A stretch of 64,000 nt of DNA, taken from the NCBI RefSeq assembly GCF_020171745.1, contig NZ_JAIVAH010000030.1:1-64000 (forward strand), written 5' to 3'. Origin of the DNA: Prescottella equi. GTDB taxonomy: Bacteria; Actinomycetota; Actinomycetes; Mycobacteriales; Mycobacteriaceae. Positions within the stretch are counted from its first letter, which is position 1. The number at the start of each line of letters is the position of its first letter. The notes under the pieces are model-generated. The model saw nothing but the letters and a program-made list of their open reading frames with translations. It was not told the DNA's origin and searched no databases. Shown here one piece after another: positions 8,213 through 17,655 of the stretch. The position numbers were made by a program, and so were the translations under genes.

Positions 8213-9420
8213 TTCGCGCCCACCGCCTCCGCTGCCCGGTGGCGCGCACGCTTGCCCTTGGCCGAAGCCGGAACCGGAGCCGGAGCCGGATCGATGCGGC
8301 CGACCAAGCGCCACAGCTCTTTCGCGGTGCGGTCCCTACCAGGGTTCTGCAGCAACGGAACACCCCGGTTAGTCGACAGCGCAACGGATTTTGATCGTTT
8401 GAGGACAATATCGGCGGGGATCCCGATCGTATTCTGGATGTCCTGGACGGTCAGTCCCTCGCGCCGGTCTGCGAAGTTCAGCACGACGTGCCGCGAGGCC
8501 TGAACCAGATTCAGTTCGGTGAGTATCTGCAGTTCCTTGTGCATCCCGCGCACGCTCGGCACGTCCATGCCCGATACCAGCACGACGTCGGTGGCGAGAT
8601 CGAGCGCCGCGACGGTGTGCTCGAGGAGCCCCGGGGCGGTGTCGACGATCACGTACCGGAACTCGGCCGCCAGCTGGGTCAGGAGCGCGGTCACCTGCTC
8701 GCCAGTGATGCTGTCCCCCGCCGCCGGCGAATCGGGTCCGCACAGCGCGTACAGCCCGGTCGAGTGTGGCGTCAATTCGGTTTTGAGGACGATCGAGTCC
8801 TGGCTGGCCGGACCCGAGACCGCGTCAGCGAGGCTGTGTTCCGGAACCAGCTGGAGTGCGCTGGCGACGTCTCCGAACTGCACGTCGAGATCGACCAGCA
8901 CCGTCGAGTGCGGCGCCGCAGCAGCGAGCCCGACAGCCAGATTGGTGGCGACGGTCGTCTTCCCGGTGCCACCCTTCGGGGAGGCAACCACGATGATCTT
9001 TCCCTGCACCACCTGCCGCTCCGGAGATGTGCTCGTGCCTTGGCGGCGCGCCAACGCCGCCAGCCCGGCGCGTTCGAGGACCACCCGGATGTCGGAGATC
9101 TCAGCTTCCGGCGACATCACATCGCGCACCCCAGCACGCATCGCAGTCAGCCAGACGTCGGTGCCCGCATCACTGGCCAGCACCACCGTCGTGCCAGGTG
9201 TCGACTGGTCGATCCGGCTGGCCAGCGAAAGACCCTCCGCTCCAGGAACGTCCGGACCGAGGATCAAGACATCCGGCTGCTCGGTCACACCAAGCCCGGC
9301 GAGCTGCATCGGACCGTGAGGAACCGGTTGCGCCGGCAGGACCATCAGGTTGCCGTCCGCTGCGTGATACACGCGGCGAGCGAAATCATCACGGGTGGTT
9401 AACAACACGACACGGCTCAT
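8209..9420 (-). CDS. cpaE: CpaE/TadZ-like pilus localisation ATPase
   Basis: This 403-aa protein has an N-terminal receiver-like domain (about residues 1-125, with VLILGPDVPG near 51 where a receiver would carry its Asp) followed by a MinD/ParA-type ATPase domain. The deviant Walker A SPKGGTGKTT lies at 147-156 and the VLVDLDVQFGD region follows. CpaE/TadZ proteins place the Tad machinery at a pole and recruit TadA. ATG 9420 overlaps the preceding stop by 4 nt (ATGA) and has AGGAG 7 nt upstream. Confidence 0.9.
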   Translation of the reverse strand: MSRVVLLTTRDDFARRVYHAADGNLMVLPAQPVPHGPMQLAGLGVTEQPDVLILGPDVPGAEGLSLASRIDQSTPGTTVVLASDAGTDVWLTAMRAGVRDVMSPEAEISDIRVVLERAGLAALARRQGTSTSPERQVVQGKIIVVASPKGGTGKTTVATNLAVGLAAAAPHSTVLVDLDVQFGDVASALQLVPEHSLADAVSGPASQDSIVLKTELTPHSTGLYALCGPDSPAAGDSITGEQVTALLTQLAAEFRYVIVDTAPGLLEHTVAALDLATDVVLVSGMDVPSVRGMHKELQILTELNLVQASRHVVLNFADRREGLTVQDIQNTIGIPADIVLKRSKSVALSTNRGVPLLQNPGRDRTAKELWRLVGRIDPAPAPVPASAKGKRARHRAAEAVGAK

Positions 9421-10154
9421 CGGAACACTCCTTCCGGGGTGATGATGGATGCCCCCGCCTCGTTGGCGCTGAGCGGTTCGTTGGAGAGCCAAATCGTCCC
9501 GTACTCCGCCGCAAACAGGACGCGCTCCGCCATCGGGACATCGACGGCCAGCGACACGAGGAACGCCTCAGTCGGGGCAGGACTCGGCGCCGAATCTACT
9601 GCGCTCGAATCCTTCTCGCTAGCCTTGGCCAATGTGCCCTGTACACGCGTCACGCGAACCTTCTGAAACCGCAGGTGCGTTTCGTAGTTCTTGACGGGCG
9701 GCGAGAAGGACATGAAGACACCGACGGTGTCGCCTGGCGCGATGTGGCCGCCGAGGGCACGCTGAGGCTCGAGCAGGACCGTCACCTCCTGCATCCCCTC
9801 GGGCATACCGCCCTGATCCTGACTGCGGGCCGTCGCGGGATCGGCGAAGCGTGCAGACACCAACTGTTCGCCAGCCAACAAGTCGGTGAGCGCGACCTTA
9901 CCGGCCAGTTGGTCGAGGCTCGTCACCCGCTCCGGCAGCACCGCCATCTCCGGAAGTTTCTTGACTGCAACCATTCCCACGAGAGACTTCGCGGGAGTGT
10001 TCTTGGGAATCGTCTGGGTAACGACGAGCACGTCGACGGTCCGGGTACCCTCGAGCGCGCGAGCATCCGCTCCGCGCACGTACGAGATCAGGGCAATTGT
10101 CCCGACGACGGCTAGAACGACCGCACAGACCGCAGCGATGACTCGGGTTCTCAA
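9417..10154 (-). CDS. cpaB: CpaB/RcpC-like pilus assembly protein with SAF domain
   Basis: The 245-aa protein starts with a membrane anchor (residues 3-27), followed by a SAF-type domain (about 38-105: VDVLVVTQTIPKNTPAKSL) and an RcpC-like region (LGGHIAPGDTVGVFMSF near 140). CpaB proteins sit in the periplasm or cell wall zone and help assemble the pilus channel. The start is TTG 10154, with TAGGAG 8 nt upstream; no ATG or GTG alternative fits the signal anchor. The coding region ends in the ATG of cpaE and lies 9 nt after the TadG-like gene. Confidence 0.88.
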   Translation of the reverse strand: MRTRVIAAVCAVVLAVVGTIALISYVRGADARALEGTRTVDVLVVTQTIPKNTPAKSLVGMVAVKKLPEMAVLPERVTSLDQLAGKVALTDLLAGEQLVSARFADPATARSQDQGGMPEGMQEVTVLLEPQRALGGHIAPGDTVGVFMSFSPPVKNYETHLRFQKVRVTRVQGTLAKASEKDSSAVDSAPSPAPTEAFLVSLAVDVPMAERVLFAAEYGTIWLSNEPLSANEAGASIITPEGVFR

Positions 10155-10163
10155 AGAGGGCTC

Positions 10164-11129
10164 CTAATCGAGCAAACTGATCGTACTCACGCCGAAATCG
10201 TTCCCTCCCGGCGTCAGATCCGAATCGAGACTGACTATTTTCACAAAGGTGCCGATGATTCCACGGCAACTGCCGGTACAGCTGAGAGCACCGTGAACAT
10301 CGTTGTTCCAGTTGAACTCCGGATTGCCACTTAGCCGATAACCTTGAACCTTGAACGCCGCTAGCCCGACGATGTGGAACCAGCCACCGCTACCGGTTCC
10401 GCCTGCAACGTCGTAAATCGGAACCCGGACAACTGCGTTCTGAAACTGCTTGATCGTGTCCTTACAGGGTCCAGGGATGTTGTTGCCGGTGTCGCCCGGG
10501 GTCGCGTAGACTGTCGGGTCGATCTTCGCTGGGCAACGGCCATTCGAGCCCTGCAGCCAACCAAAGTTGCCGGGCGCCGCATTTCCCGAGGTTCCGTTGC
10601 AGCGCGGGGCCGTGACGTTGTAGGCAACAAGGATCTTCACGTCCAGACTCTTCGAGTCGTCGAAATGACACTTGTGGAACGTGAGCGGCAGTTCAGCCGT
10701 CCCACCTAGAGGAAACACACAGCTTGCGGTCGCTGACGCCGATATCTCGCTCCGGTCGAATCCGAGGACCGGAGCGAACACATTCCTCCGACCGGTCAGC
10801 CCGTCATCGCCCACCGCCGATGCAGTGACCTTGACCTTCCGCTTCACGCCATCGATCACGGCCGTACTCGCGGCCGACGAACTGTTGACGTTTGCTTGGA
10901 CCAAGCGAGACACAGAGGGTGTCGAAGGCGTTACCTCACAGTCCGATTCTTGAGCAACAGCAAGTGCTGCCGCGTCGGCCCCATTCTGTAACTGGCGTTT
11001 GACAACGTAATTTGCGCCGATATCGATCGATATGGCGGCACAGCCCAAGAGTACGACCACGAGGATCGCGACGAGAACCGCAACCACGCCGCGCTCGTCA
11101 CCGGATAGTCGAGCCGTCACCCACCGCAT
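10164..11129 (-). CDS. TadG-like pilus protein lacking a vWA domain
   Basis: The 321-aa protein begins with the Tad/TadG N-terminal signature: RGVVAVLVAILVVVLLGCAA as a membrane helix at about residues 13-32, followed by YVVKRQLQNGADAAALAVAQ. The extracytoplasmic remainder is Gly/Asn/Thr-rich with about ten cysteines, some probably in disulfides. TadG of other organisms normally ends in a vWA domain; none is recognisable here, while one is fused to TadB in the same operon. The start ATG 11129 overlaps the end of tadE by 13 nt. The C-terminal region is less GC-rich than neighbouring housekeeping genes by eye. Confidence 0.82.
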   Translation of the reverse strand: MRWVTARLSGDERGVVAVLVAILVVVLLGCAAISIDIGANYVVKRQLQNGADAAALAVAQESDCEVTPSTPSVSRLVQANVNSSSAASTAVIDGVKRKVKVTASAVGDDGLTGRRNVFAPVLGFDRSEISASATASCVFPLGGTAELPLTFHKCHFDDSKSLDVKILVAYNVTAPRCNGTSGNAAPGNFGWLQGSNGRCPAKIDPTVYATPGDTGNNIPGPCKDTIKQFQNAVVRVPIYDVAGGTGSGGWFHIVGLAAFKVQGYRLSGNPEFNWNNDVHGALSCTGSCRGIIGTFVKIVSLDSDLTPGGNDFGVSTISLLD

Positions 11130-11518
11130 CGCATGACTCCCGTGCCGGTCAGTGTCGGCTTACCCGGGAATAGCCCCGTCAAGTACTCGAGTGGATAGCT
11201 GATCGTGAGCGTCACGGTGCTTCCACTGGGACAGGACGTGGCCGAACAGCCCTGCGTGCCAGAAGTACTGATGCAGATCTCCGCGTCGGTGATGCCCGGG
11301 CTGAACACGCCAGCACCCTTCACGGCAGTCCGAGCGGCCGTTGCGTCCTTCTTGATGGCCATCACCCGGACGCCCTCACGAGCAGCAGCACTGACGGCGT
11401 TCTGGACGTTGTACCCCCGCCCGAACTCGATAATGCCCAGGACAAGCGTAATCAAGATCGGCACGACAAGAGCGAACTCGACTGCGGCAACTCCAGAATC
11501 GGAATGAAGGCGTTTCAT
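11117..11518 (-). CDS. tadE: TadE-like minor pseudopilin
   Basis: The 133-aa protein starts with a short basic leader ending in Gly9, then VAAVEFALVVPILITLVLG: a class III signal with the Glu five residues after the cleavage site, followed by one membrane helix. TadE-type pseudopilins are processed by the prepilin peptidase and are needed for Flp pilus biogenesis. Four Cys in the C-terminal half (CISTSGTQGCSATSC and a penultimate MRCGG) suggest disulfides. ATG 11518 is chosen because AAGGGGT precedes it by 6 nt and the leader is then of normal length. Confidence 0.88.
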   Translation of the reverse strand: MKRLHSDSGVAAVEFALVVPILITLVLGIIEFGRGYNVQNAVSAAAREGVRVMAIKKDATAARTAVKGAGVFSPGITDAEICISTSGTQGCSATSCPSGSTVTLTISYPLEYLTGLFPGKPTLTGTGVMRCGG

Positions 11519-11596
11519 GATCACCCCTTGCAAGTCCAACGATGTCGGCGGCCCCCACACGGGAACCGCCGACATCATCCGTTCGACCAGAGTGAC

Positions 11597-11800
11597 CTAG
11601 GTAGCCGGCTCGTCGAAGCTGAAGCCCTCGAACAGGCCACTGATCTTTTCACCGAACGCGAAGACGGCGATGATGATCACCATCGCGATGCCGGCAACCA
11701 TCAACCCGTACTCGACGGCGGTGGCACCCCGGTCTTCACGGGTCAGACGGTCCTTGGCGTCTAAGCCCATGAGGTACAGGTTCGCGAAGAAGAGGTTCAT
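11597..11800 (-). CDS. flp: Flp-type major pilin
   Basis: The 67-aa prepilin has the Flp signature: a leader with a cleavage site after Gly25 (RG/ATAVEYGLM), Glu30-Tyr31 at positions +5/+6, and a hydrophobic stretch to about residue 48. The mature subunit is about 42 residues, ending FEGFSFDEPAT. AGGAG lies 6 nt before ATG 11800. It is first in the minus-strand operon; the 78-bp gap to tadE separates the pilin from the assembly genes. The leader is unusually long and partly hydrophobic at its very start (MNLFFANLYLMG). Confidence 0.93.
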   Translation of the reverse strand: MNLFFANLYLMGLDAKDRLTREDRGATAVEYGLMVAGIAMVIIIAVFAFGEKISGLFEGFSFDEPAT

Positions 11801-12126
11801 GAGAGCTCCTGATTTTGGTAGGGGAGAGGATCTCTGTTTGGAGTTTCGAGCGATGTGAAGCAGATCACCTTTCCAGGTAATCTGATCGGCAACTGTAGGG
11901 CTTCAAAACCGTACTGGACACCCTTCAAGGTCACGGTTTCATCACGATCATCGGGTCTAGTGAAACACCTGGAACTGGTCTACGATTCAACAAGTCTTCG
12001 GCGAGATCGACTGCGCCCCAACGAAAGTATTTTCAACAGCAGGTCGATCGCCCCGATTCCCGGCCCCAGGATCACAAGCGAGATCACCGAAAGAGAGCGC
12101 AAACTGACAGTCACAGGTGATCAAAG
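11801..12126. other. Divergent intergenic region between flp and the prepilin peptidase gene
   Basis: This 326-bp stretch is visibly richer in A/T than its surroundings and contains no credible gene. It must carry promoters for both pilus transcription units. It holds a CRP/GlxR-like site and an overlapping inverted repeat at 11854-11884. AAGTATTTT around 12025 is a possible plus-strand -10 region, and AGGTGA at 12115-12120 is the ribosome site of the peptidase gene. I see no convincing -35/-10 pair for flp. Confidence 0.6.
11854..11884. promoter_or_regulatory. CRP/GlxR-like site overlapping an inverted repeat upstream of flp
   Basis: Bases 11854-11869 read TGTGAAGCAGATCACC, matching the CRP/GlxR pattern TGTGA-N6-TCACA except for the last base. 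Overlapping it, CAGATCACCT (11861-11870) and AGGTAATCTG (11875-11884) form a 10-bp inverted repeat with one mismatch around TTCC. The site is 54-84 bp before the flp start codon, a plausible regulatory position. cAMP-responsive control of the pilus is inferred from the motif only. Confidence 0.45.
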
Positions 12127-12915
12127 ATGATCGTCGCCACGGGGGCCGCAGCCGCGGCATTGGGCATCCTCGCCGGTTCGCTCGCGAACAGGGCGATCGA
12201 CCGGGTTCGCTCGGAGACTGCGCAAGTCGAATCGGCCGAGACGTCCACGGACCCAAACCCGTCCAACCCCTCCCCCACACCTGTGACGTCCACCCGGATC
12301 GCTGTGGTCGACACGTTCACGCCAAACCGCGACGTCGGCGCACGCAGGATCCTCGTCGAACTCTCCACGGCGCTGCTGTTCGTAGCGGTCACAATGCGTC
12401 TCGCAACCCTGGACATGCTCCCGGCAGCTCCGGCGTATCTGTGGTTCACCGCGGTCGGCGTCGCCCTCGCGGTCATCGACATCGACTGCAAGCGCCTGCC
12501 GAACTTCCTTGTCGTGCCGTCGTATCCGATCGTATTCGTCTGCCTGACAGCAGCTTCCGCGATTCTGGACGACTGGCCGGCCCTGCAACGCGCCGCGATC
12601 GGAGCGGCCGTGCTCTTCGGGTTCTACTTCCTGCTCGCCTTGATCTATCCCGCTGGCATGGGGTTCGGCGACGTCAAACTCGCCGGCGTCATCGGCGCCG
12701 TCCTCGCCTATCTCTCCTACGGCACGCTGCTCGTCGGGGCGTTTCTCGCCTTCCTGGTGGCCGCGCTCGTCGGTGTGGTCATCCTGGTGACCCGGCGCGG
12801 CCGCATCGGAACGACGATTCCGTTCGGGCCGTACATGATTGCGGCCGCCCTGATCGCGATCCTCGCCGCCGACCCTCTTGCGCGCGCGTATCTGGACTGG
12901 GCCGGCGCGGCCTGA
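12127..12915 (+). CDS. Prepilin peptidase (A24 family, TadV-like)
   Basis: This 262-aa membrane aspartic protease should cleave the Flp and TadE leaders. The two catalytic aspartates are visible: D118 in VIDIDCKRLPN and D182 in GMGFGDVKL. Around them are six or seven helices. The N-terminal cytoplasmic methyltransferase domain of PilD enzymes is missing, as in TadV/CpaA peptidases, but there is a Pro/Thr/Ser-rich stretch at 30-60 after the first helix. AGGTGA lies 6 nt before ATG 12127. It is divergent from flp and completes a nine-gene pilus locus. Confidence 0.92.
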   Translation: MIVATGAAAAALGILAGSLANRAIDRVRSETAQVESAETSTDPNPSNPSPTPVTSTRIAVVDTFTPNRDVGARRILVELSTALLFVAVTMRLATLDMLPAAPAYLWFTAVGVALAVIDIDCKRLPNFLVVPSYPIVFVCLTAASAILDDWPALQRAAIGAAVLFGFYFLLALIYPAGMGFGDVKLAGVIGAVLAYLSYGTLLVGAFLAFLVAALVGVVILVTRRGRIGTTIPFGPYMIAAALIAILAADPLARAYLDWAGAA

Positions 12916-12921
12916 ACCGGA

Positions 12922-13758
12922 TCAGTCGAGCAGGATCGTCGCGAAGGTCGCAACCTGCGTGAAGCCGACCGTCGCGTACGTGCGACGGGCCCGCTCGTTG
13001 TAGGCATTCACGTAGAGGCTGGGTACCCGTCCCAATGCGGTCACGGCGGCCGCCACGGCCGCGGTGCCCGAAGCGCCGATGCCCTCGCCACGGCGCGACG
13101 GAGTGACCCACACACCCTGGATCTGTCCCACGGAGGCGGACATGGATCCCACCTCCGCCTTGTACAGCACCTCGCCGTTCTCGAACCGCGCCCACGCACG
13201 CCCGGACGCGATCAGGTTCGCGACGCGGCGCCGGTAGTTGCGGCCGCCGTCGTTGGCCCGGGGATCGATGCCCACCTCCTCGATGAACATCGCGATCGCG
13301 GCCGGCAGGTACGACTCGAGCTCGTCCATGCGCACCTGACGCACGCGCGGATCGGGCCGTACCGCCGAGTCTCCGTGCAGCGCGAGCAGCGGCTGATCCG
13401 AACGGATCTCGCGCGCCGGACCCCATTCCGACTCGAGCATCTCCCACAGCGGCAGGGCCAGCGACGCCCGCCCGACGATCGACGAACACATACGCGGAAA
13501 CCGGGTGGCCCGGTCCGCGAACGACCTCAGATCATCGGTGTCGCCGAGCAGCGGCACCAGGTTGGCGCCCGCGAAACACAACGACTCGGTGGGCCCGCCA
13601 CGACTCCACATCTCGCCCTGGAGTGCCCGCGGATCGAGTCCGGACTGCTGGACCCGCGCCGCGACCATGCAGGCCGCCACCGGGTCGGCTTCGAGGACAC
13701 GCAACACCTGGGCGGTGTCCCGACCACCCAGTTGCCTCGCTCCGAGAAGCTTGAGCAC
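12922..13758 (-). CDS. GNAT-family acetyltransferase (Rv2867c-like, DUF4081 N domain)
   Basis: The 278-aa protein has an N-terminal DUF4081-like region beginning VLKLLGARQLGG and a C-terminal GNAT fold (about residues 150-275) with an acetyl-CoA loop in the GVWVTPSRRGEGIGASGT stretch. Substrate is unknown. In mycobacteria the same gene follows ispG, so the pairing is conserved. GTG 13758 is preferred: GGGGGT lies 6 nt upstream and the start then matches the family; upstream in-frame codons add an unrelated Ser/Thr stretch. It ends 6 nt from the stop of the convergent peptidase gene, marking one edge of the pilus locus. Confidence 0.85.
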   Translation of the reverse strand: MLKLLGARQLGGRDTAQVLRVLEADPVAACMVAARVQQSGLDPRALQGEMWSRGGPTESLCFAGANLVPLLGDTDDLRSFADRATRFPRMCSSIVGRASLALPLWEMLESEWGPAREIRSDQPLLALHGDSAVRPDPRVRQVRMDELESYLPAAIAMFIEEVGIDPRANDGGRNYRRRVANLIASGRAWARFENGEVLYKAEVGSMSASVGQIQGVWVTPSRRGEGIGASGTAAVAAAVTALGRVPSLYVNAYNERARRTYATVGFTQVATFATILLD

Positions 13759-13872
13759 TGACGCACCCCCTTGTGCAGTGGGACCGCTCGGCATGAGTTC
13801 TGTCAGCGTCGAACTGTCAGTGCCGGATCTGGAACCCACATTGCCATGAACATGCGCCGGGGTGGAAGGATT

Positions 13873-15036
13873 TCAGCTGACGGTGACCACCGGCGCGCCG
13901 CCGGCCTCCCCGCCCTCCATCTCCTCCGCGATCCGCATCGCTTCCTCGATCAGCGTCTCGACGATCTGCGCCTCCGGGACGGTCTTGATGACCTTGCCCT
14001 TGACGAAGATCTGGCCCTTGCCGTTGCCGGACGCCACACCCAGATCAGCCTCGCGGGCCTCGCCGGGACCGTTGACGACGCAGCCCATCACAGCGACGCG
14101 CAGCGGGATCTCCATGCCCTCGAGACCTGCGGTCACCTGCTCGGCGAGCGTATAGACGTCGACCTGGGCGCGGCCGCAGGACGGGCACGAGACGATCTCG
14201 AGCTTGCGCGGGCGCAGGTTCAGCGACTGCAGGATCTGCGTGCCGACCTTGATCTCCTCCGCCGGCGGCGCCGACAGCGACACTCGGATGGTGTCGCCGA
14301 TGCCCTCGGACAGCAGCGCACCGAACGCGACCGCGGACTTGATGGTGCCCTGGAACGCCGGGCCGGCCTCGGTCACGCCGAGGTGCAGCGGGTAGTCGCA
14401 CTGCGCCGCCAGCTGCCGGTACGCCTCGACCATGATCACCGGATCGTTGTGCTTGACGGAGATCTTGATGTCGCCGAAGCCGTGCTCCTCGAACAGGCCC
14501 GCCTCCCACAGCGCCGACTCGACCAGCGCCTCCGGGGTGGCCTTGCCGTACTTCTGCATCAGCCGCGGATCGAGCGAACCGGCGTTGACGCCGATCCGGA
14601 TCGGGATGCCGGCGTCACCGGCCGCCTTCGCGACCTCCTTGACGCGACCGTCGAACTCCTTGATGTTGCCGGGGTTGACGCGCACGGCCGCGCAACCGGC
14701 GTCGATCGCCGCGAAGATGTACCGCGGCTGGAAGTGGATGTCGGCGATCACCGGGATCTGGCTCTTCTTCGCGATCGCCGAGAGCGCGTCGGCGTCCTCC
14801 TGACGCGGGCACGCGACGCGGACGATGTCGCAACCCGACGCCGTCAGTTCGGCGATCTGCTGCAGGGTCGCGTTGACGTCGTGGGTCTTGGTGGTGCACA
14901 TCGACTGCACCGACACCGGGTAGTCGCTGCCGACGCCCACGTTGCCGACCATCAGCTGACGGGTCTTGCGTCGCGGTGCGAGAACCGGGGTATCGCTGGG
15001 AGCACCTGGCATGCCCAAACCGACGGGGCTGGTCAC
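13873..15036 (-). CDS. ispG: 4-hydroxy-3-methylbut-2-enyl diphosphate synthase (flavodoxin)
   Basis: IspG/GcpE converts methylerythritol cyclodiphosphate to HMBPP in the MEP isoprenoid pathway. At 387 aa it is full length. The N-terminal TIM barrel includes [14 protein letters not shown] and [12 protein letters not shown]; the C-terminal iron-sulfur domain has [12 protein letters not shown] and [11 protein letters not shown], giving the three cysteine ligands of the [4Fe-4S] cluster. GTG 15036 is chosen (AAGG 6 nt upstream, N terminus like mycobacterial GcpE). It shares a cluster with dxr and rip1. Confidence 0.96.
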   Translation of the reverse strand: MTSPVGLGMPGAPSDTPVLAPRRKTRQLMVGNVGVGSDYPVSVQSMCTTKTHDVNATLQQIAELTASGCDIVRVACPRQEDADALSAIAKKSQIPVIADIHFQPRYIFAAIDAGCAAVRVNPGNIKEFDGRVKEVAKAAGDAGIPIRIGVNAGSLDPRLMQKYGKATPEALVESALWEAGLFEEHGFGDIKISVKHNDPVIMVEAYRQLAAQCDYPLHLGVTEAGPAFQGTIKSAVAFGALLSEGIGDTIRVSLSAPPAEEIKVGTQILQSLNLRPRKLEIVSCPSCGRAQVDVYTLAEQVTAGLEGMEIPLRVAVMGCVVNGPGEAREADLGVASGNGKGQIFVKGKVIKTVPEAQIVETLIEEAMRIAEEMEGGEAGGAPVVTVS

Positions 15037-15097
15037 GTTTCGCCTTCTTTCGTTGGTACGGGGCAAGTCTATCGTTCGACCGGAACGTCGAACCGGG

Positions 15098-16330
15098 TCA
15101 CGGGAAGAGCTTGATCGGGTTGACGATGTCGGCCGTGAGCGTCAACAGCATGTATGCGCCACCGATCACCACCACGACGTAGGTGATCGGCATGAGCTTC
15201 ATGTAGTCGACGGGGCCACCGGCCGCCAGACCGCGCATCTTCCGGATCGAGTTGCGGATCTTCTCGTAGATCGTCACCGCGATGTGCCCGCCGTCGAGCG
15301 GCAGCAGCGGCAGCAGGTTGAAGATGCCGAGGAAGAAGTTCAACGTCGCGAGCAGTCCGATGAAGACGTCGATGTAGCCGCGCTCGGCCATCTGCCCGCC
15401 GATCACGCTCGCCCCGACCACGCTGATCGGAGTGTCGAGGTCGCGCTCGCCACCGGTCACCGCGTCCCACAGGTCGACGACCTTCGATGGCATCTGCGTC
15501 AGCGCGTGCGCGGTCTGGACGAAGATGTCGCCGGTGTACACGATGCTCGCCGGGATCGCGGCCGGCAGCGAGTACTGCACGGTGGTCGGCTGCGCGCCGA
15601 CGCCGATAGCGCCCACCTCCTGCGAGACCGGCGGCAGCGGCTTCTCCGGGGTGGACCCCGGCGGATTGACCCACCGCTGCACCTGCTCGATCTGCACCGG
15701 GATCACCAGCGTCTGCCCGTCCCGGTCGACGGTGAACTCCGCCGTCCCCGACAGCGGTTGCGTCGCCTTCACCACGTCGCCGAACGTCGCCGTCTCCTGG
15801 CCGTTCACCGCGGTGATCACGTCGCCGGCACGGATCCCGGCCGCGGCGGCCGGACCGTCGCCCACGCACTCGGAGAGCTCGTAGCCGCCGTCCGGGCCGG
15901 CCTGCGTCGGCGACGCGCACACGGTCTTCTCCACCACGGCGCGCGTCTCCGGGTTCGGCAGACCCCAGCCGACGGCCAGCACCACGAGCAGCACGAACCC
16001 GAGCAGGAAGTTCATCGCGATGCCGCCCGACATCACGACGATCCGCTTCCACGCCTTCTGCTTGTACATCGCGCGGTCGACCTCGTCGGGCGCGAGCTCG
16101 TCCACCGCCGTCATGCCGGCGATGTCACAGAAGCCGCCCGCCGGAATCGCCTTGAGGCCGTACTCGGTCTCGCCGCGGCGGAACGAGAAGATCTTGGGAC
16201 CGAAGCCGATGTAGTAGCGCCGGACCTTCATGCCGAGCGCCTTGGCGGTCCACATGTGCCCGGCTTCGTGCAGCGCGATGGAGGCGCCGATACCGAGGGC
16301 GAAGAGCACTACTCCGATAGCGAAGACCAT
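15098..16330 (-). CDS. rip1: Site-2 intramembrane zinc protease Rip1/RseP
   Basis: This 410-aa membrane metalloprotease cleaves anti-sigma factors and other membrane substrates within the bilayer. The zinc motif HEAGH lies at residues 21-25 in the first helix, a PDZ domain lies around 190-235 ([19 protein letters not shown]), and the second metal motif [12 protein letters not shown] is near residue 350. The gene lies 6 nt after dxr and 61 nt before ispG, the same order as Rv2870c-Rv2869c-Rv2868c in M. tuberculosis. All catalytic residues are present. Confidence 0.94.
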   Translation of the reverse strand: MVFAIGVVLFALGIGASIALHEAGHMWTAKALGMKVRRYYIGFGPKIFSFRRGETEYGLKAIPAGGFCDIAGMTAVDELAPDEVDRAMYKQKAWKRIVVMSGGIAMNFLLGFVLLVVLAVGWGLPNPETRAVVEKTVCASPTQAGPDGGYELSECVGDGPAAAAGIRAGDVITAVNGQETATFGDVVKATQPLSGTAEFTVDRDGQTLVIPVQIEQVQRWVNPPGSTPEKPLPPVSQEVGAIGVGAQPTTVQYSLPAAIPASIVYTGDIFVQTAHALTQMPSKVVDLWDAVTGGERDLDTPISVVGASVIGGQMAERGYIDVFIGLLATLNFFLGIFNLLPLLPLDGGHIAVTIYEKIRNSIRKMRGLAAGGPVDYMKLMPITYVVVVIGGAYMLLTLTADIVNPIKLFP

Positions 16331-16336
16331 GCGGTT

Positions 16337-17494
16337 CTAGCCCTCCTGTTTCACGAACTCGCGCGCGCGGGCTCGGGCCCACCCGTCGGCGGCCAGTACG
16401 TCGTCCACGGTAGCGGGCGGCGCGGCCCACTCGCCGCCGGCCGCGAGGACGCGCTCGACGGTACGCACGATCTCCGGAAAACGCAGCGAACCAGTCAGGA
16501 AGGCCTCCGCGGCAATCTCGTTGGCAGCGTTGTAGACCGCGGTCATGCAGCCGCCCGCCTTGCCGGCCTGCCGGGCCAGATCGATCGCGGGGAACACCAC
16601 GGAGTCGACCGGTTCGAACGTCCACGTCGAGGCGGTCCCGAAGTCGCATGCGGCCGCAGCGCCCGGGACCCGGTCCGGCCAGCCGAGCGCGAGCGCGATC
16701 GGCAGCTTCATGTCCGGCGGGCTCGCCTGCGCGAGCGTCGAGCCGTCGGTGAACGTCACCATCGAGTGCACGATCGACTGCGGGTGCACGGTGACGTCGA
16801 TGCGGTCGTAGTCGATCCCGAACAGCAGATGCGTCTCGATCAGCTCGAGCCCCTTGTTCACCAGCGAGGCGGAATTGAGCGTGTTCATCGGGCCCATCGA
16901 CCACGTGGGGTGGGCGCCGGCCTGCTCCGGGGTGACGTCCTCGAGCGCCGCCGCGGTCCAGCCACGGAACGGGCCGCCCGACGCGGTGAGAACCAACCGG
17001 TCCACCTCGTCGGCGCGACCGCCCCGCAGACACTGCGCGAGCGCCGAGTGTTCGGAGTCCACCGGGACGATCTGACCGGGCGCCGCCGCGGCGGTGACGA
17101 GCGGACCGCCGGCGACGAGCGACTCCTTGTTCGCGAGGGCCAGGCGTGCACCGGATTCCAGCGCCGCCAGCGTCGGCTCGAGCCCGAGCGACCCGACGAG
17201 CGCATTGAGCACGACGTCCGCCTCGGTCGTCCGGACCAGCTCGGTGACCGCGTCCGGACCCGACAGCACACCGGGCACCTCCAACCGGGCCGCAGCGGCG
17301 GGGTCGGCCACCGCAACACTGGTCACACCCGTCTCGGCGATCTGACGGGCGAGCAGGTCGATGTTCCCGCCCCCGGCCGCGAGTCCCACCACCTCGAACT
17401 TGTCGGGGTTGGCGGCGATGACCTCGAGGGCCTGGGTGCCGATGGAACCGGTGCTGCCGAGCAGCAGTACGCGAGTCGGTTGGGTGTCAGCCAC
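16337..17494 (-). CDS. dxr: 1-deoxy-D-xylulose 5-phosphate reductoisomerase
   Basis: DXR makes methylerythritol phosphate, the committed step of the MEP pathway. At 385 aa it has the usual length. Visible motifs are the NADPH loop [13 protein letters not shown] near residue 10, [11 protein letters not shown], the metal/substrate region [17 protein letters not shown], and [16 protein letters not shown] with [11 protein letters not shown] 17494 gives a normal N terminus; AGGAA lies about 11 nt upstream, a long spacing, so translation initiation may be modest. It is first gene of a dxr-rip1-ispG-GNAT run. Confidence 0.95.
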   Translation of the reverse strand: MADTQPTRVLLLGSTGSIGTQALEVIAANPDKFEVVGLAAGGGNIDLLARQIAETGVTSVAVADPAAAARLEVPGVLSGPDAVTELVRTTEADVVLNALVGSLGLEPTLAALESGARLALANKESLVAGGPLVTAAAAPGQIVPVDSEHSALAQCLRGGRADEVDRLVLTASGGPFRGWTAAALEDVTPEQAGAHPTWSMGPMNTLNSASLVNKGLELIETHLLFGIDYDRIDVTVHPQSIVHSMVTFTDGSTLAQASPPDMKLPIALALGWPDRVPGAAAACDFGTASTWTFEPVDSVVFPAIDLARQAGKAGGCMTAVYNAANEIAAEAFLTGSLRFPEIVRTVERVLAAGGEWAAPPATVDDVLAADGWARARAREFVKQEG

Positions 17495-17655
17495 GGATCC
17501 ATTGTTCCTGACCGAAGCTGAGAGAATCACACAGGATTGGACTTCGTACCGGCGACCGTATTCACGACACCGCCGGGACCCAGGTTCGTACGACGCCCGG
17601 TCGTATGCCACGATAAGCGGCGATAGCGCATTCGTAAGATCAGGAGGATCGAGCC

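Noticed and set aside
6815-8314. Earlier start for tadA adding a Gly/Ser-rich N terminus
   Set aside because: The extra residues overlap the end of cpaE in another frame; the GTGA overlap at 8209-8212 is the normal coupled start.
11965-11985. Second KstR-like site (tggaactggtcta) in the flp-peptidase spacer
   Set aside because: The second half site is GTC rather than GTT and the outer base is wrong, so it does not fit the consensus.
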